Notes: a model not told the origin generated them from the sequence alone. A stretch of DNA of 64,000 nt from an uncultured Atopobiaceae bacterium (GCA_947599965.1 CANQFP010000001.1:1-64000); one strand, 5' to 3'; shown: positions 1 to 7,453, counted from the first letter of the stretch. Numbers and translations are program-made.

Positions 1-207
1 CGGGATGTTGATGCCGACGGGGCAGCCCTCGACGCACTTCGGACGCTTGCAGTCGAGGCAGCGGTTGGCCTCCTCGATGGCGTTCTCGATGGTGTAGCCC
101 GTGTCGACGGGGCGGAAGTCCTTCGCACGCTCGAACGCCGGCTCCTCGTTGGCCGCCACGCGCGGAGCCTTGGGATTGGGAACGTACTTGCCGTTTACTT
201 GTGGCAT
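1..207 (-). CDS. gltA: Glutamate synthase (NADPH) GltA / sulfide dehydrogenase-type subunit, N-terminal part only
   Basis: Only the first 69 codons lie in the window; the gene runs off the left edge. The visible N-terminus ends in a cysteine-rich segment, CLDCKRPKCVEGCPVGINIP, which is the first Fe-S cluster motif (CxxCxxxCxxxCP) of the small subunit of bacterial glutamate synthase and related NADPH-dependent oxidoreductases. The family couples flavin and Fe-S electron transfer to NADP(H). The ATG at 207 overlaps the 3' end of the ferredoxin-NADP reductase gene by 13 bases, so the two are probably co-translated and form one complex, as in the NfnAB/SudAB pairs of anaerobes. The exact reaction (glutamate synthase, NfnB or sulfide dehydrogenase) cannot be decided from this fragment. 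Confidence 0.8.
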   Translation of the reverse strand, partial: MPQVNGKYVPNPKAPRVAANEEPAFERAKDFRPVDTGYTIENAIEEANRCLDCKRPKCVEGCPVGINIP

Positions 208-1031
208 GCGCAGGTCTCCTTCCTGTGCTCCATGGCGGTGGCCTCCTCAGCGCGGTAGGAAGCCTGGCGAGCCGAGAGGTCGGCCCAGTTGACCTTGGTG
301 GCGTCGAAATCGGGGCCGTCGACGCAGGCGAACTTGGTCTTGCCGTCCACCTCGACGCGGCAGCAGCCGCACATGCCCGTGCCGTCGACCATGATGGGGT
401 TCAGCGAGGCGATGATGGGCATGTCGTACTTCGCGCAGGTGAGCGCCGAGAACTTCATCATCGGCACGGGGCCCACGGCGAAGACGTGCTCGATCTCGTG
501 ATCGATGCAGAGACGCTCGAGCGGCTGGGTGACCACGCCCTTCTCGCCGTAGGAGCCGTCGTCGGTGGTGATGTAGAGGTTCTCGAGCGGAAGCTCGCGG
601 AACTGATCCTCGAGCAGGAGCAGGTCCTTGGTGCGAGCGCCCATGATGACGCGCACCTTGGCGCCCTGGGCGCAGAGCGCGCGGGCCACGGGGTAGGCGA
701 TCGCGAGGCCGACGCCGCCGCCGATGACGCACCAGGAGCCGTCGTCCATCTCGGTGGGCTTGCCGAGCGGCCCGGTGAGGTCGGCGATCTCGTCGCCGGC
801 GTTCAGCTGGGAGAGATCGGTGGTGGTCTTGCCGATCACCATGAAGATGAACTCGATCCAGCCTTCCTCGGCGTTCCAGTCGGCGAAGGTGAAGGGCACC
901 CGCTCGCCGGTCTCGTTCGCACGCACCATCAGAAACTGGCCGGCATGGGCATGCTTGGCCATCTGAGGCGCGTGAACTCGGAACTTGTACACGTTTTCCG
1001 AGTATTGCGTCTTCTCGAGGATCTTGAACAT
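195..1031 (-). CDS. Ferredoxin-NADP reductase / sulfide dehydrogenase alpha subunit-like flavoprotein
   Basis: This 278-residue protein has the fold order of the ferredoxin reductase family. An N-terminal FAD-binding barrel (VPFTFADW, about residues 45-52) is followed by an NAD(P)-binding domain with a glycine-rich loop (VIGGGVGLAIAYPVARAL). A C-terminal cysteine cluster (DGTGMCGCCRVEV) binds a 2Fe-2S centre in dihydroorotate dehydrogenase electron-transfer subunits and in NfnA/SudA. I chose the ATG at 1031 because GAGGAG precedes it; the longer reading frame to 1076 lacks such a site. It overlaps the GltA-like gene downstream, and the pair matches electron-bifurcating NADH-dependent ferredoxin:NADP oxidoreductase or sulfide dehydrogenase. 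The choice between those is inference. Confidence 0.85.
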   Translation of the reverse strand: MFKILEKTQYSENVYKFRVHAPQMAKHAHAGQFLMVRANETGERVPFTFADWNAEEGWIEFIFMVIGKTTTDLSQLNAGDEIADLTGPLGKPTEMDDGSWCVIGGGVGLAIAYPVARALCAQGAKVRVIMGARTKDLLLLEDQFRELPLENLYITTDDGSYGEKGVVTQPLERLCIDHEIEHVFAVGPVPMMKFSALTCAKYDMPIIASLNPIMVDGTGMCGCCRVEVDGKTKFACVDGPDFDATKVNWADLSARQASYRAEEATAMEHRKETCACHK

Positions 1032-1170
1032 GTAGTGGGTCTCCTCTCGATCTCCCTCGCGCACCCCTGAGCCCATGGACGTCGATGCGACTCACGGGAT
1101 TCCTACGGGCTGTACTCGGGCCTCATTGTCGCACGATGCCGCCGCCTCGGGGCCGAGGTTTGGCACCGAG

Positions 1171-1190
1171 ACAAAACAGCCATCCGGCTC
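1171..1190 (-). terminator. Weak hairpin after the glycosyltransferase gene
   Basis: On the minus strand the short stem AGCC/GGCT with loop GGAT is followed by GTTTTGTC, 13 bases past the glycosyltransferase stop codon. The stem is only four base pairs, so this is at best a weak intrinsic terminator. A second small hairpin (CCTCG-GGGC-CGAGG) lies at 1145-1158. Confidence 0.3.
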
Positions 1191-1202
1191 AAGCAAGTAG
1201 GT

Positions 1203-2273
1203 TTAACGATTCGCCTTGAGCGTCGAGAACATGCGCGCGTTGTGGCGCTTCACGAAGGCGATGAAGCGTCCCTCGTTCAAGGTGAGTGCCACATCCTGGC
1301 GCCGGATGGGCCAGAGCATGACGCGCATCATAGTCGAGCGGGGCTTGGCCTCGGCGACGGCGCGTTGGGCGCGCTCTGAGGAGATCATCTGCCGCACGAG
1401 CTCCTTGCGCTCGTCGGGATCGAGCGTGCAGGCCGGCTCGCAGACGTTCTCGATGCAACCCACGAGCCGTTCGATGTAGCGACGCTGGACCATTTCCCAG
1501 CTCGCCGGATCGTTCGTGAGATCCCAGTGCTCGAGGAGATCGAGCATCCACTCGTGCTCCTCCTCGCGCTTCTCGTACATGTCGGGGCGCCACTTCGAGG
1601 TCTCGCTCTCGGCGCGCGTGCGCTGGAAGTGGTAGTAGCAGTGCTCGAGGATGCCGACGCGCTCGACGTCGCGGATGTAGTCGAGCACGAAGGGGAAATC
1701 GTCCCAGAACGTGTCTTTGAATCGGATGTCGAGCTCGCGGATGCGGCTCGCCCGGAAGAGCTTGTTCCAGGGGGTGTAGAGGAGGTTCTCGTCGAAGAGC
1801 TCGTGGGCGGCGGCGCGAAACTCCCGCGGGCCGTCGAACACCCGCGAGGAGAGCGTCTTGTCCTCGACGATGCGCGAGCCCTCCTCGTCCCACTGGGTCT
1901 CGATGACGAACCCCGTGATCACGAGATCGAGATCGTGGGCCTCGGCGAAGCCCACCTCGTCGGCGAGCATCGTGGGCTCTGCCCAGTCGTCGGCGTCGAA
2001 GAAGGCGATCCATGTGCCCCGCGCCCGCTCGAGGGCGAGGTTGCGGGCGGCCGGAGCACCGCGGTTCTCGGTGTGGATGACCTCGATCCGCCAATCGCGC
2101 TCGGCGATGCGATCGACGATGCGGCCGGTGCGATCGGTGGAGCCGTCATCGATGACGATGAGCTCGAGGTCGCGCAGGGTCTGCGCCCGAACGCTCTCCA
2201 CGGCACGCGCCACGTAGGCCTCCACGTTGTAGGCCGGCATGATGACCGAGACTGTGGGCTTCGAGGGCGACAT
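1203..2273 (-). CDS. Family 2 glycosyltransferase
   Basis: The 356-residue protein has a clear GT-A fold at its N-terminus: VSVIMPAYNVEAYVARAVES, then VIDDGSTDRTG (nucleotide-binding Asp pair) and the metal-binding motif FFDADDW. The family moves sugars from nucleotide-sugar donors to surface glycans on the inner face of the membrane. No transmembrane segment is evident. The ATG at 2273 is preferred over an upstream start at 2327 because AGAGGA precedes it and the family N-terminus begins here. It stands alone, about 35 kb from the surface-glycan cluster at 36783-41915, which has its own GT2 gene. Donor and acceptor cannot be told from sequence. Confidence 0.85.
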   Translation of the reverse strand: MSPSKPTVSVIMPAYNVEAYVARAVESVRAQTLRDLELIVIDDGSTDRTGRIVDRIAERDWRIEVIHTENRGAPAARNLALERARGTWIAFFDADDWAEPTMLADEVGFAEAHDLDLVITGFVIETQWDEEGSRIVEDKTLSSRVFDGPREFRAAAHELFDENLLYTPWNKLFRASRIRELDIRFKDTFWDDFPFVLDYIRDVERVGILEHCYYHFQRTRAESETSKWRPDMYEKREEEHEWMLDLLEHWDLTNDPASWEMVQRRYIERLVGCIENVCEPACTLDPDERKELVRQMISSERAQRAVAEAKPRSTMMRVMLWPIRRQDVALTLNEGRFIAFVKRHNARMFSTLKANR

Positions 2274-2454
2274 GATCCTCTGGGCAACTCCTGCGAGCGG
2301 GTGGATGGGCGCACGTGCGCTCAGCAAGCAAGGGTATCAGTCCGCAGGTTGCGCCCTCGAGGCGAGTGCGGCCCATCACAGAGCCGCCACGTTCGTGGGA
2401 CTTTTGTGGTCGGAGTTCGGATCGCACCTATCCGGGACTCACGCCTTTCCACGA

Positions 2455-2556
2455 GGCGTCTCGGGGTGCCCGAGATGCGGGGGTTTTGCGGCCGTAGCGC
2501 AACTTCGCTACTCGAGGCCGCAAAATCGCGCGCAGATCGGGTGCATCCGGGACGCC
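2455..2556 (-). repeat. Structured palindromic repeat, copy 1 (3' of the EIIC gene)
   Basis: Two nested inverted repeats. The outer arms are 2455-2473 (starting GGCGTCTCGG) and 2537-2556 (ending CCGGGACGCC). The apical hairpin at 2484-2525 has stem TTTTGCGGCC/GGCCGCAAAA and, inside it, GTAGCG-CAACTT-CGCTAC. It begins 4 bases after the EIIC stop codon, reading in the gene's direction. Copies at 7345-7447 and 18297-18399 keep the same layout. No transposase or open reading frame is inside. The 180 bases to the right (2274-2454) hold only a GCGCACGTGCGC palindrome at 2309-2320 and nothing else I recognise. A role as terminator, mRNA 3'-end stabiliser or mobile palindrome is possible. Confidence 0.8.
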
Positions 2557-2560
2557 GCAG

Positions 2561-3802
2561 TCAGAAATCCAGGGATCCCGGCACCACCGCATCCGCCTCG
2601 GCTTCGGCCTCCGTGGTCGCGAGCTCCGCGGCCGTGAAGCCGAAGAGGTAGGTCACGATCGCGCTCACCACCAGCGCGAGCACGGCCGTGGCCACGCCGA
2701 AGGCCACGTTCACGAGGCCGCCCGGCAGGTAGTTCAGGAAGACGAGGAAATTCGAGCCGCCGCCCGCGATGTAGTAGGTCACGCCGAGCAGGCACGCCGC
2801 CACGGAGCTCACGGCGCCGCCCACGAACATGCCGAGGAAGGTGCGGCGATAGCGCATGTTGATGCCGAAGAGCGTGGGCTCGGTGACGCCGCCCACCACG
2901 GCCGCCACGAGGTAGCCGAGCGATTGGGCCTTCTGGTCCTTGTCGCGCAGGCGCAGGAACGCCCCCAGCGCGCAGCCCCACACGGCAAAGGAGCAGCAGT
3001 TGGCGGCCACGAAGATGTAGGGGTCGTAGCCCACCTGGATGATCTGCACCTGCGCGAGGAGGATGATCGGCATGTGGATCTGCGCGATGACGAAGAGCTG
3101 CCAGAACGCCCCCATGAGGGCCATGAAGACGAGGATCGCGAAGCCGCCGAGGTCGGCGAGTGCGAAGAGCGCCTCTCCGATGGCCATGCCGATGAGGTTG
3201 CCGAGCGGCGCCAGCACGATGAGCACGATGGGCACGGCGATGACCATTGTCAAAAACGGCGTGAAGATGGTGGAGAGCGCGTCGGGCATCCAGCTCTTGA
3301 TCCAGCGTTCCAGCACGTAGATGAGCGGCACGGCGAGCATGATCGGCAGCACCGACTGGCTGTAGTTGGCCGCGGCGATCTCGAAGCCGTAGACGCTGAT
3401 CGTGCCGCCGCCCTCCTGCGCGGCCGCGGCGACGATGCCGGGGGAGATGAGGACGCCGCCCATGAGGGCGCCGAGCACGGGCGTGGCGCCGATCTTTCGA
3501 GCCGACGTGAAGCCGAGGTAGATGGGGATGAAGTAGAAGCACGCGTCGAAGAGGATGGTGTTGAAGAAGAGGTAGGTGGGGCTCTCCGGGCTGATGAGGT
3601 TCAGCAGATCGGGCCCCAAGACCACCGCGAAGGAGCGGAAGAGACCTCCCGCCATGATGAGCGGGATGAGCTGGATCATCGAGCCCGTGAAGAAGTCGAG
3701 CACCTTGTCCGCCGCGCGGCGCACCGGGCCCTTGGGCGTGGCGTCCTCTTCCCTCTCGGGGATCAGACCTTCGCCGACGAGGGGATTCTCGCTCTCAGCC
3801 AT
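2561..3802 (-). CDS. PTS EIIC membrane permease, glucose/beta-glucoside family, without EIIB domain
   Basis: This 413-residue hydrophobic protein is the sugar-translocating subunit of a glucose-superfamily PTS. It carries the family signatures LIPLIMAGGLF, GATPVLGALMGG and GGVTEPTLFG, the loop that contacts sugar. It is closely related to the EIIC part of the gene at 5517-6986 over its whole length, including ISVYG.EIAAANYSQSVLPIML, so the two arose by duplication. No EIIB domain is fused or adjacent, so it must borrow phosphate from the EIIB of its paralogue or serve as a variant-specificity channel. It follows the glycosidase gene by 6 bases, with GAGGA before its ATG, and is the last gene of the operon. 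A palindromic element begins 4 bases past its stop. Confidence 0.9.
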   Translation of the reverse strand: MAESENPLVGEGLIPEREEDATPKGPVRRAADKVLDFFTGSMIQLIPLIMAGGLFRSFAVVLGPDLLNLISPESPTYLFFNTILFDACFYFIPIYLGFTSARKIGATPVLGALMGGVLISPGIVAAAAQEGGGTISVYGFEIAAANYSQSVLPIMLAVPLIYVLERWIKSWMPDALSTIFTPFLTMVIAVPIVLIVLAPLGNLIGMAIGEALFALADLGGFAILVFMALMGAFWQLFVIAQIHMPIILLAQVQIIQVGYDPYIFVAANCCSFAVWGCALGAFLRLRDKDQKAQSLGYLVAAVVGGVTEPTLFGINMRYRRTFLGMFVGGAVSSVAACLLGVTYYIAGGGSNFLVFLNYLPGGLVNVAFGVATAVLALVVSAIVTYLFGFTAAELATTEAEAEADAVVPGSLDF

Positions 3803-3808
3803 GGTTCC

Positions 3809-5419
3809 TCAGGCTTTCTCCGCCACCAAGAGCCAGTCTTCTGCGCTCGGCTTCTCCGGCAGCGGCCACGCTCCCTCGATGGTAGCTTCCCACGGCTCGC
3901 CGTAGGCGCCCGTGCGGGGGTCGAACCATCGAAGGCGCCACGTACCCGCCGCAAGGCCCGCGACGGCGAGCGGCTTGCGCACCGATTCCGAGTAGTAGGC
4001 CACGAGCCTGCTCCCGTCCTCGGCGACGCTCGCGAGCGGCTTCGCGCGTCCGAGCACGGCGCTTCCCGCCTCGCCCGCATAGGGCACGAGGTGCGAGAAG
4101 TCCTGCTCCTCGTAGAAGCGCCGCATGACGCCCATCTGCGCGCCTCCGGGCGCGTCGATCGCGTCCACCCACGTCACGCGGTTTCGGTTGAAGGTGTTCG
4201 CGAGATGGCGGCTCATCGGATCGGCCTCGAATTGCGACGCGTCCCAGATGTCGTCCCAGATGCCCTGGGCTCCGTAGGTGTAGCCGGCCGCGCCGAGCTG
4301 CATCGCGGTGTAGGCCACGCGTCGGAGCATCACCGGCGTGATCTCGCGCGGGCCGTTGACCTCGAGCGACGAGCAGAGCTCGTACATGGACTCGCCCTCG
4401 ATGAAGGGCTTGGTTCCATGCGCGGCGAAGAACTCGCGATAGTCGCTCTCGGCGATGACGAAATCGCCGTGGCCGGCTTGGTTGAGCGTGAAGTCGAACC
4501 AGTCCTCGTCGTGGTAATAGCTCGCGAAGGGGCGTTCGTTGGTGTAGTGCGCCGTCTGGAGGTGGCCGTAGCCGTCGCACTCCTCGAAGACCTTCGCCAC
4601 CTCACGCCAGCGATCGATGAGCGTCTCTCGCATCTCGGGGTTGTAGCCCGCGATCTCGCCAGCGAGCGTCCACACCATGGGGTAGGCGCCGTAGCGCGCC
4701 ACGATGTAGCGCGCCGTGGCGGCCATCGCGCGCGGGCCCTCGGGCGAGAGGATCGAATCGTTCCAGGCGATGCCGAGCGCATCCACGAGGCCGGCATTTG
4801 CCACGTATGCCATGCGACGATCGAGTTCTTGCTGGTAGAAGGCCACGTTCGGCACGAGACGCTCGAGGTCGCCGTCCACCCAGTAGCGCTCCACGCCGTG
4901 GAAATCCGTGCGCAGGTTCGTCTGGTAGACCGTGAAGCCCTGCTCCACGCGGCGATCGACCATGCCACGGAACATCGAGCTCATGGCGGGGTGGTTCGAT
5001 TCGTCCCAGCGCTCACCGTAGGCGAACTCCCAGTGCGTGTCGCCCAGCCAGAAGAAGGGCGTGCCATCGGCGTAGGCGAGATGACGCCCGTCATCGGCCA
5101 CGCGGATGAAGCCGTGGCGATAGAGCGCGAGCTCACCCTCGTAGGGACGCGCCTCGAGCGAGCCCGCGAGGCCGTCGAGCGTGGGATCCTCCGCGCAGGA
5201 GGTGTGCCAGTGCCACTCCCCCGGCTCCGTGGGCGCGAAGGAGACGCGATAGACGCATCCGCCGTCCCAGTAGGCCTCGCGACGGATGACGCGCCCGGAG
5301 GGTGCCTCGAAGCGGGCCAGGAGGTGCAGATCGTCGAGCGGACGCTCGGGCGTCCACGCCGCCTCGAACGTCAAGATCTCCGGCCGCCAGCAGATGGCTC
5401 GAACGGGCTCTGCGCTCAT
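3809..5419 (-). CDS. Intracellular apiosidase-like glycoside hydrolase (DUF5060-DUF4038-Collagen_bind_2)
   Basis: A 536-residue enzyme with three regions. Residues about 5-95 form a DUF5060-type beta domain (EPGEWHWHTS). A TIM barrel of the DUF4038 family, which includes the GH140 apiosidases, starts at HGFIRV...FFWLGDTHW. The C-terminal module has WRLRWFDPRTG and ends in DWLLV. Candidate catalytic glutamates are Glu255 in TLAGE and Glu341 or Glu343 in PFIEGE. There is no signal peptide, so it acts in the cytosol. It lies between two PTS permease genes, implying that it cuts an imported, probably phosphorylated, glycoside. The ATG at 5419 is preferred because GGGGAGGAG precedes it. Apiose specificity is inferred from the family and from the transketolase operon nearby; other beta-glycosides are possible. 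Confidence 0.85.
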   Translation of the reverse strand: MSAEPVRAICWRPEILTFEAAWTPERPLDDLHLLARFEAPSGRVIRREAYWDGGCVYRVSFAPTEPGEWHWHTSCAEDPTLDGLAGSLEARPYEGELALYRHGFIRVADDGRHLAYADGTPFFWLGDTHWEFAYGERWDESNHPAMSSMFRGMVDRRVEQGFTVYQTNLRTDFHGVERYWVDGDLERLVPNVAFYQQELDRRMAYVANAGLVDALGIAWNDSILSPEGPRAMAATARYIVARYGAYPMVWTLAGEIAGYNPEMRETLIDRWREVAKVFEECDGYGHLQTAHYTNERPFASYYHDEDWFDFTLNQAGHGDFVIAESDYREFFAAHGTKPFIEGESMYELCSSLEVNGPREITPVMLRRVAYTAMQLGAAGYTYGAQGIWDDIWDASQFEADPMSRHLANTFNRNRVTWVDAIDAPGGAQMGVMRRFYEEQDFSHLVPYAGEAGSAVLGRAKPLASVAEDGSRLVAYYSESVRKPLAVAGLAAGTWRLRWFDPRTGAYGEPWEATIEGAWPLPEKPSAEDWLLVAEKA

Positions 5420-5439
5420 GGGGCGCTCCTCCCCATACA

Positions 5440-5505
5440 CGTGGGGCGACCGCGTTTCCGCAGCCGCCCCACGCCGGTCAGCTCACTTCGCTGTGCTCAG
5501 CGAGG
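5440..5505 (-). other. Two stem-loops in the spacer between EIIBC and the glycosidase
   Basis: The 97-base gap between these co-directional genes holds two perfect hairpins. One is a 9-bp stem CGTGGGGCG/CGCCCCACG (5440-5448 and 5465-5473). The other is an 8-bp stem at 5486-5505 with core TCGCTG/CAGCGA and loop TGCT (written on the plus strand). Neither is followed by a T-run in the gene direction, so they look more like RNA-processing or stability barriers that set different levels of permease and hydrolase than terminators. That role is inference. Confidence 0.6.
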
Positions 5506-5516
5506 GTTTGCAAATC

Positions 5517-6986
5517 CTAATAGTCCATGGCGCCGGGCAAAACCGCATCGGCGTCGGCCTCTTCCTCGGTCGTACCGAGCTCCTCCTTCGTGAAGCCGAA
5601 CATCATGGTCACGACGGCACCCACCACGATGGAGCACGCGGCACCGATGAGCATGCAGATGAGGTTCTGCATGCCACCCTGCATGTACTGGAGGGCGATG
5701 AGGAAGTTGGTGGCGCCGCCGCCGGGATAGACGACCACGCCGAGGAGGCCGGAGAGCACGGCACCCGCGGCACCGCCGGCGAACATGCCGAGCATGGTGC
5801 GACGATAGCGGAGGATGACGCCGAAGAGGCCGGGCTCGGTGACGCCGCCGAGGACGGCAGCCACGAGGTAGCCCCAGCACAGGCTCTTCTCGTCCTTGTC
5901 ACGCAGACGAAGCGCCGCGCCGAGGACGCAGCCCCAGACCGCCCACATGGCGCAGTTCGTGGAGACGAAGATCACGGGGTCCATGCCCGCCTGGGCGAGC
6001 TGGACGATGGCGACCATGATGATCGGCATGTGCATGCCGGCCACGACGAAGAGCTGCCAGAAGGCGCCGAGGATCGCCATGACGAGGAACGTGAAGACGC
6101 CACCGATGTCGGCGATGCCGAAGAGCGCGGCGCCGATGCCGTTACCGATGAGGGCGCCGAGCGGCGCGAGGATGATGAGGGAGATCGGGACGACGATCAC
6201 CATCGTGAGGAACGGGGTGAAGATCGTGGAGAGCGCGTCGGGCATCCAGCTCTTGATCCACTTCTCGATGAAGTAGATGCACGGGACGGAGAGCATGATC
6301 GGCAGCACCGACTGGCTGTAGTTCGCAGCGGCGATTTCGATGCCGTAGACGCTGATGATCCCGCCACCCTCCTGGGCAGCAGCGGAGATGATGCCCGGGG
6401 ATATGAGGATGCCGCCCATGAGGGCGCCGAGGACGGGCGTGGCGCCGATCTTGCGGCAGGCGCAGAAGCCGAGGTAGATCGGCAGGAAGTAGAACGCCGC
6501 GTCGTACATGATGTTGTTGAAGAAGATGTACGCGGCGCTGTCCTCGGCGAGGATGTTGAGCATGGTCGGGCCGAGCACGACGGCGAAGGTGCGGAAGAGA
6601 CCGCCTGCCATCATGAGCGGGATCAGCTGGACCATGGAGCCGGAGAGGAAGTCGAGCGCGTTATCCCAAACCTTCTTCGGGGTGAGCGGCTCCTTCTCCG
6701 CGTCGCCCAGGTCCTCGTCCACGGAGCCGCCGCCGGCGACGCCCATGCCCGTGACCTCGGCGTAGACCTTCGGCACGTTCTGGCCGATGATCACCTGGAA
6801 CTGGGGGCCGGCCCACACGGCGCCGAGCACGCCCTTGACGCCCTTGACGGCGTCTTCGTCGACCAGGCTCTTGTCCTTCACGGTGAGACGAAGGCGCGTC
6901 ATGCAGTGCGTGGCGTTGCCCACGTTCTCGGGACCACCGACTGCGGCAAGGACGCCTTCGGCGATCGCTTTGTTGTCAACGGCCAT
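5517..6986 (-). CDS. PTS EIIBC, glucose/beta-glucoside family
   Basis: The 489-residue protein starts with an EIIB domain (residues 1-80). Its phosphorylated cysteine is Cys28 in NATHCMTRLRL, the classical HCxTRLR motif. A linker with GGGSVDEDLGDAEKEP leads into an EIIC membrane domain (about 110-475) with LIPLMMAGGLF, GATPVLGALMGG and GGVTEPGLFG. It takes phosphate from EIIA and phosphorylates the sugar during import. There is no fused EIIA; the stand-alone EIIA at 17556-18068 is the obvious donor. It is the first gene of its operon, with a sigma-70-like promoter and an operator-like palindrome upstream. Its EIIC part is a paralogue of the EIIC gene at 2561. Substrate is not determined by sequence; context suggests apiosyl- or rhamnosyl-glucosides. 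Confidence 0.93.
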   Translation of the reverse strand: MAVDNKAIAEGVLAAVGGPENVGNATHCMTRLRLTVKDKSLVDEDAVKGVKGVLGAVWAGPQFQVIIGQNVPKVYAEVTGMGVAGGGSVDEDLGDAEKEPLTPKKVWDNALDFLSGSMVQLIPLMMAGGLFRTFAVVLGPTMLNILAEDSAAYIFFNNIMYDAAFYFLPIYLGFCACRKIGATPVLGALMGGILISPGIISAAAQEGGGIISVYGIEIAAANYSQSVLPIMLSVPCIYFIEKWIKSWMPDALSTIFTPFLTMVIVVPISLIILAPLGALIGNGIGAALFGIADIGGVFTFLVMAILGAFWQLFVVAGMHMPIIMVAIVQLAQAGMDPVIFVSTNCAMWAVWGCVLGAALRLRDKDEKSLCWGYLVAAVLGGVTEPGLFGVILRYRRTMLGMFAGGAAGAVLSGLLGVVVYPGGGATNFLIALQYMQGGMQNLICMLIGAACSIVVGAVVTMMFGFTKEELGTTEEEADADAVLPGAMDY

Positions 6987-7040
6987 AGGGTTCCCCTCTC
7001 TCTTGGCCGATCTCTACACAAACTCATCACACGTACGAAC

Positions 7041-7089
7041 TCTATAAAGCATGGCCTTCCGAGTTGTGAAGGCCGAGATTTAGTAAATC
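7041..7089 (-). promoter_or_regulatory. Promoter and TTTAGTAAA operator of the EIIBC operon
   Basis: On the minus strand TTCACA (plus 7065-7070) and TTATAG (plus 7042-7047) are 17 bases apart and resemble -35 and -10 boxes. Just upstream, 7077-7089 is GATTTAGTAAATC, a palindrome centred on 7083. The core TTTA(G/C)TAAA recurs at 12302-12310 and 18140-18148, upstream of the other two operons, so it is a candidate shared operator. A 7-bp hairpin GGCCTTC/GAAGGCC (7053-7074) overlaps the promoter. Confidence 0.6.
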
Positions 7090-7112
7090 CTTTAATCCCC
7101 TCCTCGCGATGA

Positions 7113-7168
7113 GTAATCGTTTACCTAGTGCCGCTTTGCAGTGTAGCAGATTGCGTAAACGTTTGCGC
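7113..7168. promoter_or_regulatory. Paired LacI-type operator candidates
   Basis: Two palindromes with a central CG, typical of LacI-family sites, lie upstream of the EIIBC promoter. GTAATCGTTTAC is at 7113-7124, and GCGTAAACGTTTGCGC is at 7153-7168 (7 of 8 pairs match). Their centres are 42 bases apart, about four helical turns, which would suit looping by one tetrameric repressor or two dimers on the same face. The LacI-family regulator encoded at 12396 is the likely binder, by inference. Confidence 0.55.
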
Positions 7169-7230
7169 GGAGATGTTCGCCCAGATTGGCCGCTCACCGA
7201 TGGAGGGGCCACCGGTTCGGCCAACCGCCA

Positions 7231-7340
7231 GCGAGGCGTTTCGGGGCGCCCGGTATGGAAAGAGCCACGGGGATTCGAAACGTCAGCGAGAAGCTTCGGG
7301 GTGCCCGGTATGGAAAGAGCCACAGGGATTCGAAACGTCA
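7231..7340 (-). repeat. Tandem 55-bp direct repeats
   Basis: Two adjacent 55-base units (7231-7285 and 7286-7340) share the core GGTATGGAAAGAGCCAC and GATTCGAAACGTCAGCGAG. Each begins with a version of the outer left arm of the palindromic element, and the full element at 7345 continues the series as a third start. Unit 1 has the GGCGTTTCGGGGCGCC form of the arm. Unit 2 has AAGCTTCGGGGTGCC, the form used by the element copy at 18297. The sequence around 18283-18310 also matches a unit junction. This looks like an array of partial element copies. Confidence 0.75.
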
Positions 7341-7344
7341 GCGA

Positions 7345-7447
7345 GGCGTTTCGGGGCGCCCGAGATGCGGGTGATTTTGCGGCCGTAGCGCAACTTCGCT
7401 ACTCGAGGCCGCAAAATCGCGCGCAGATCGGGTGCATCCGGGACGCC
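7345..7447 (-). repeat. Structured palindromic repeat, copy 2 (3' of the FGGY kinase gene)
   Basis: The outer arms are 7345-7363 and 7428-7447; the apical hairpin 7374-7417 has stem ATTTTGCGGCC/GGCCGCAAAAT around GTAGCG-CAACTT-CGCTAC. It begins 6 bases beyond the kinase stop codon. It is nearly identical to the copy at 2455 except in the left arm, where GGCGTC...GGTGCCC becomes GGCGTT...GGCGCCC, and in the bases between arm and apical stem. Confidence 0.8.
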
Positions 7448-7453
7448 GCAGCG

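Noticed and set aside
2924-5593. Very long open frames on the strand opposite real genes (for example 889 codons here, 945 at 7109, 1281 at 14475, 1310 at 30098)
   Set aside because: They mirror well-conserved genes on the minus strand. Their proteins are low-complexity strings of Arg, Glu, His and Asp, as expected from antisense reading of GC-rich codons, and none has a domain or ribosome site.
7270-7285. tRNA-like GATTCGAAAC segment in the tandem repeats
   Set aside because: There is no matching acceptor, D or anticodon arm around it, and it repeats at the 55-base interval. No tRNA or rRNA gene was found in the window.
2446-7450. Possible small protein containing AVAQLRYSRPQNRAQIGCIRDAA, encoded at two places on the plus strand
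   Set aside because: The identical peptide comes from the palindromic repeat itself; copy 3 keeps the structure but not this peptide, so pairing rather than coding is conserved.
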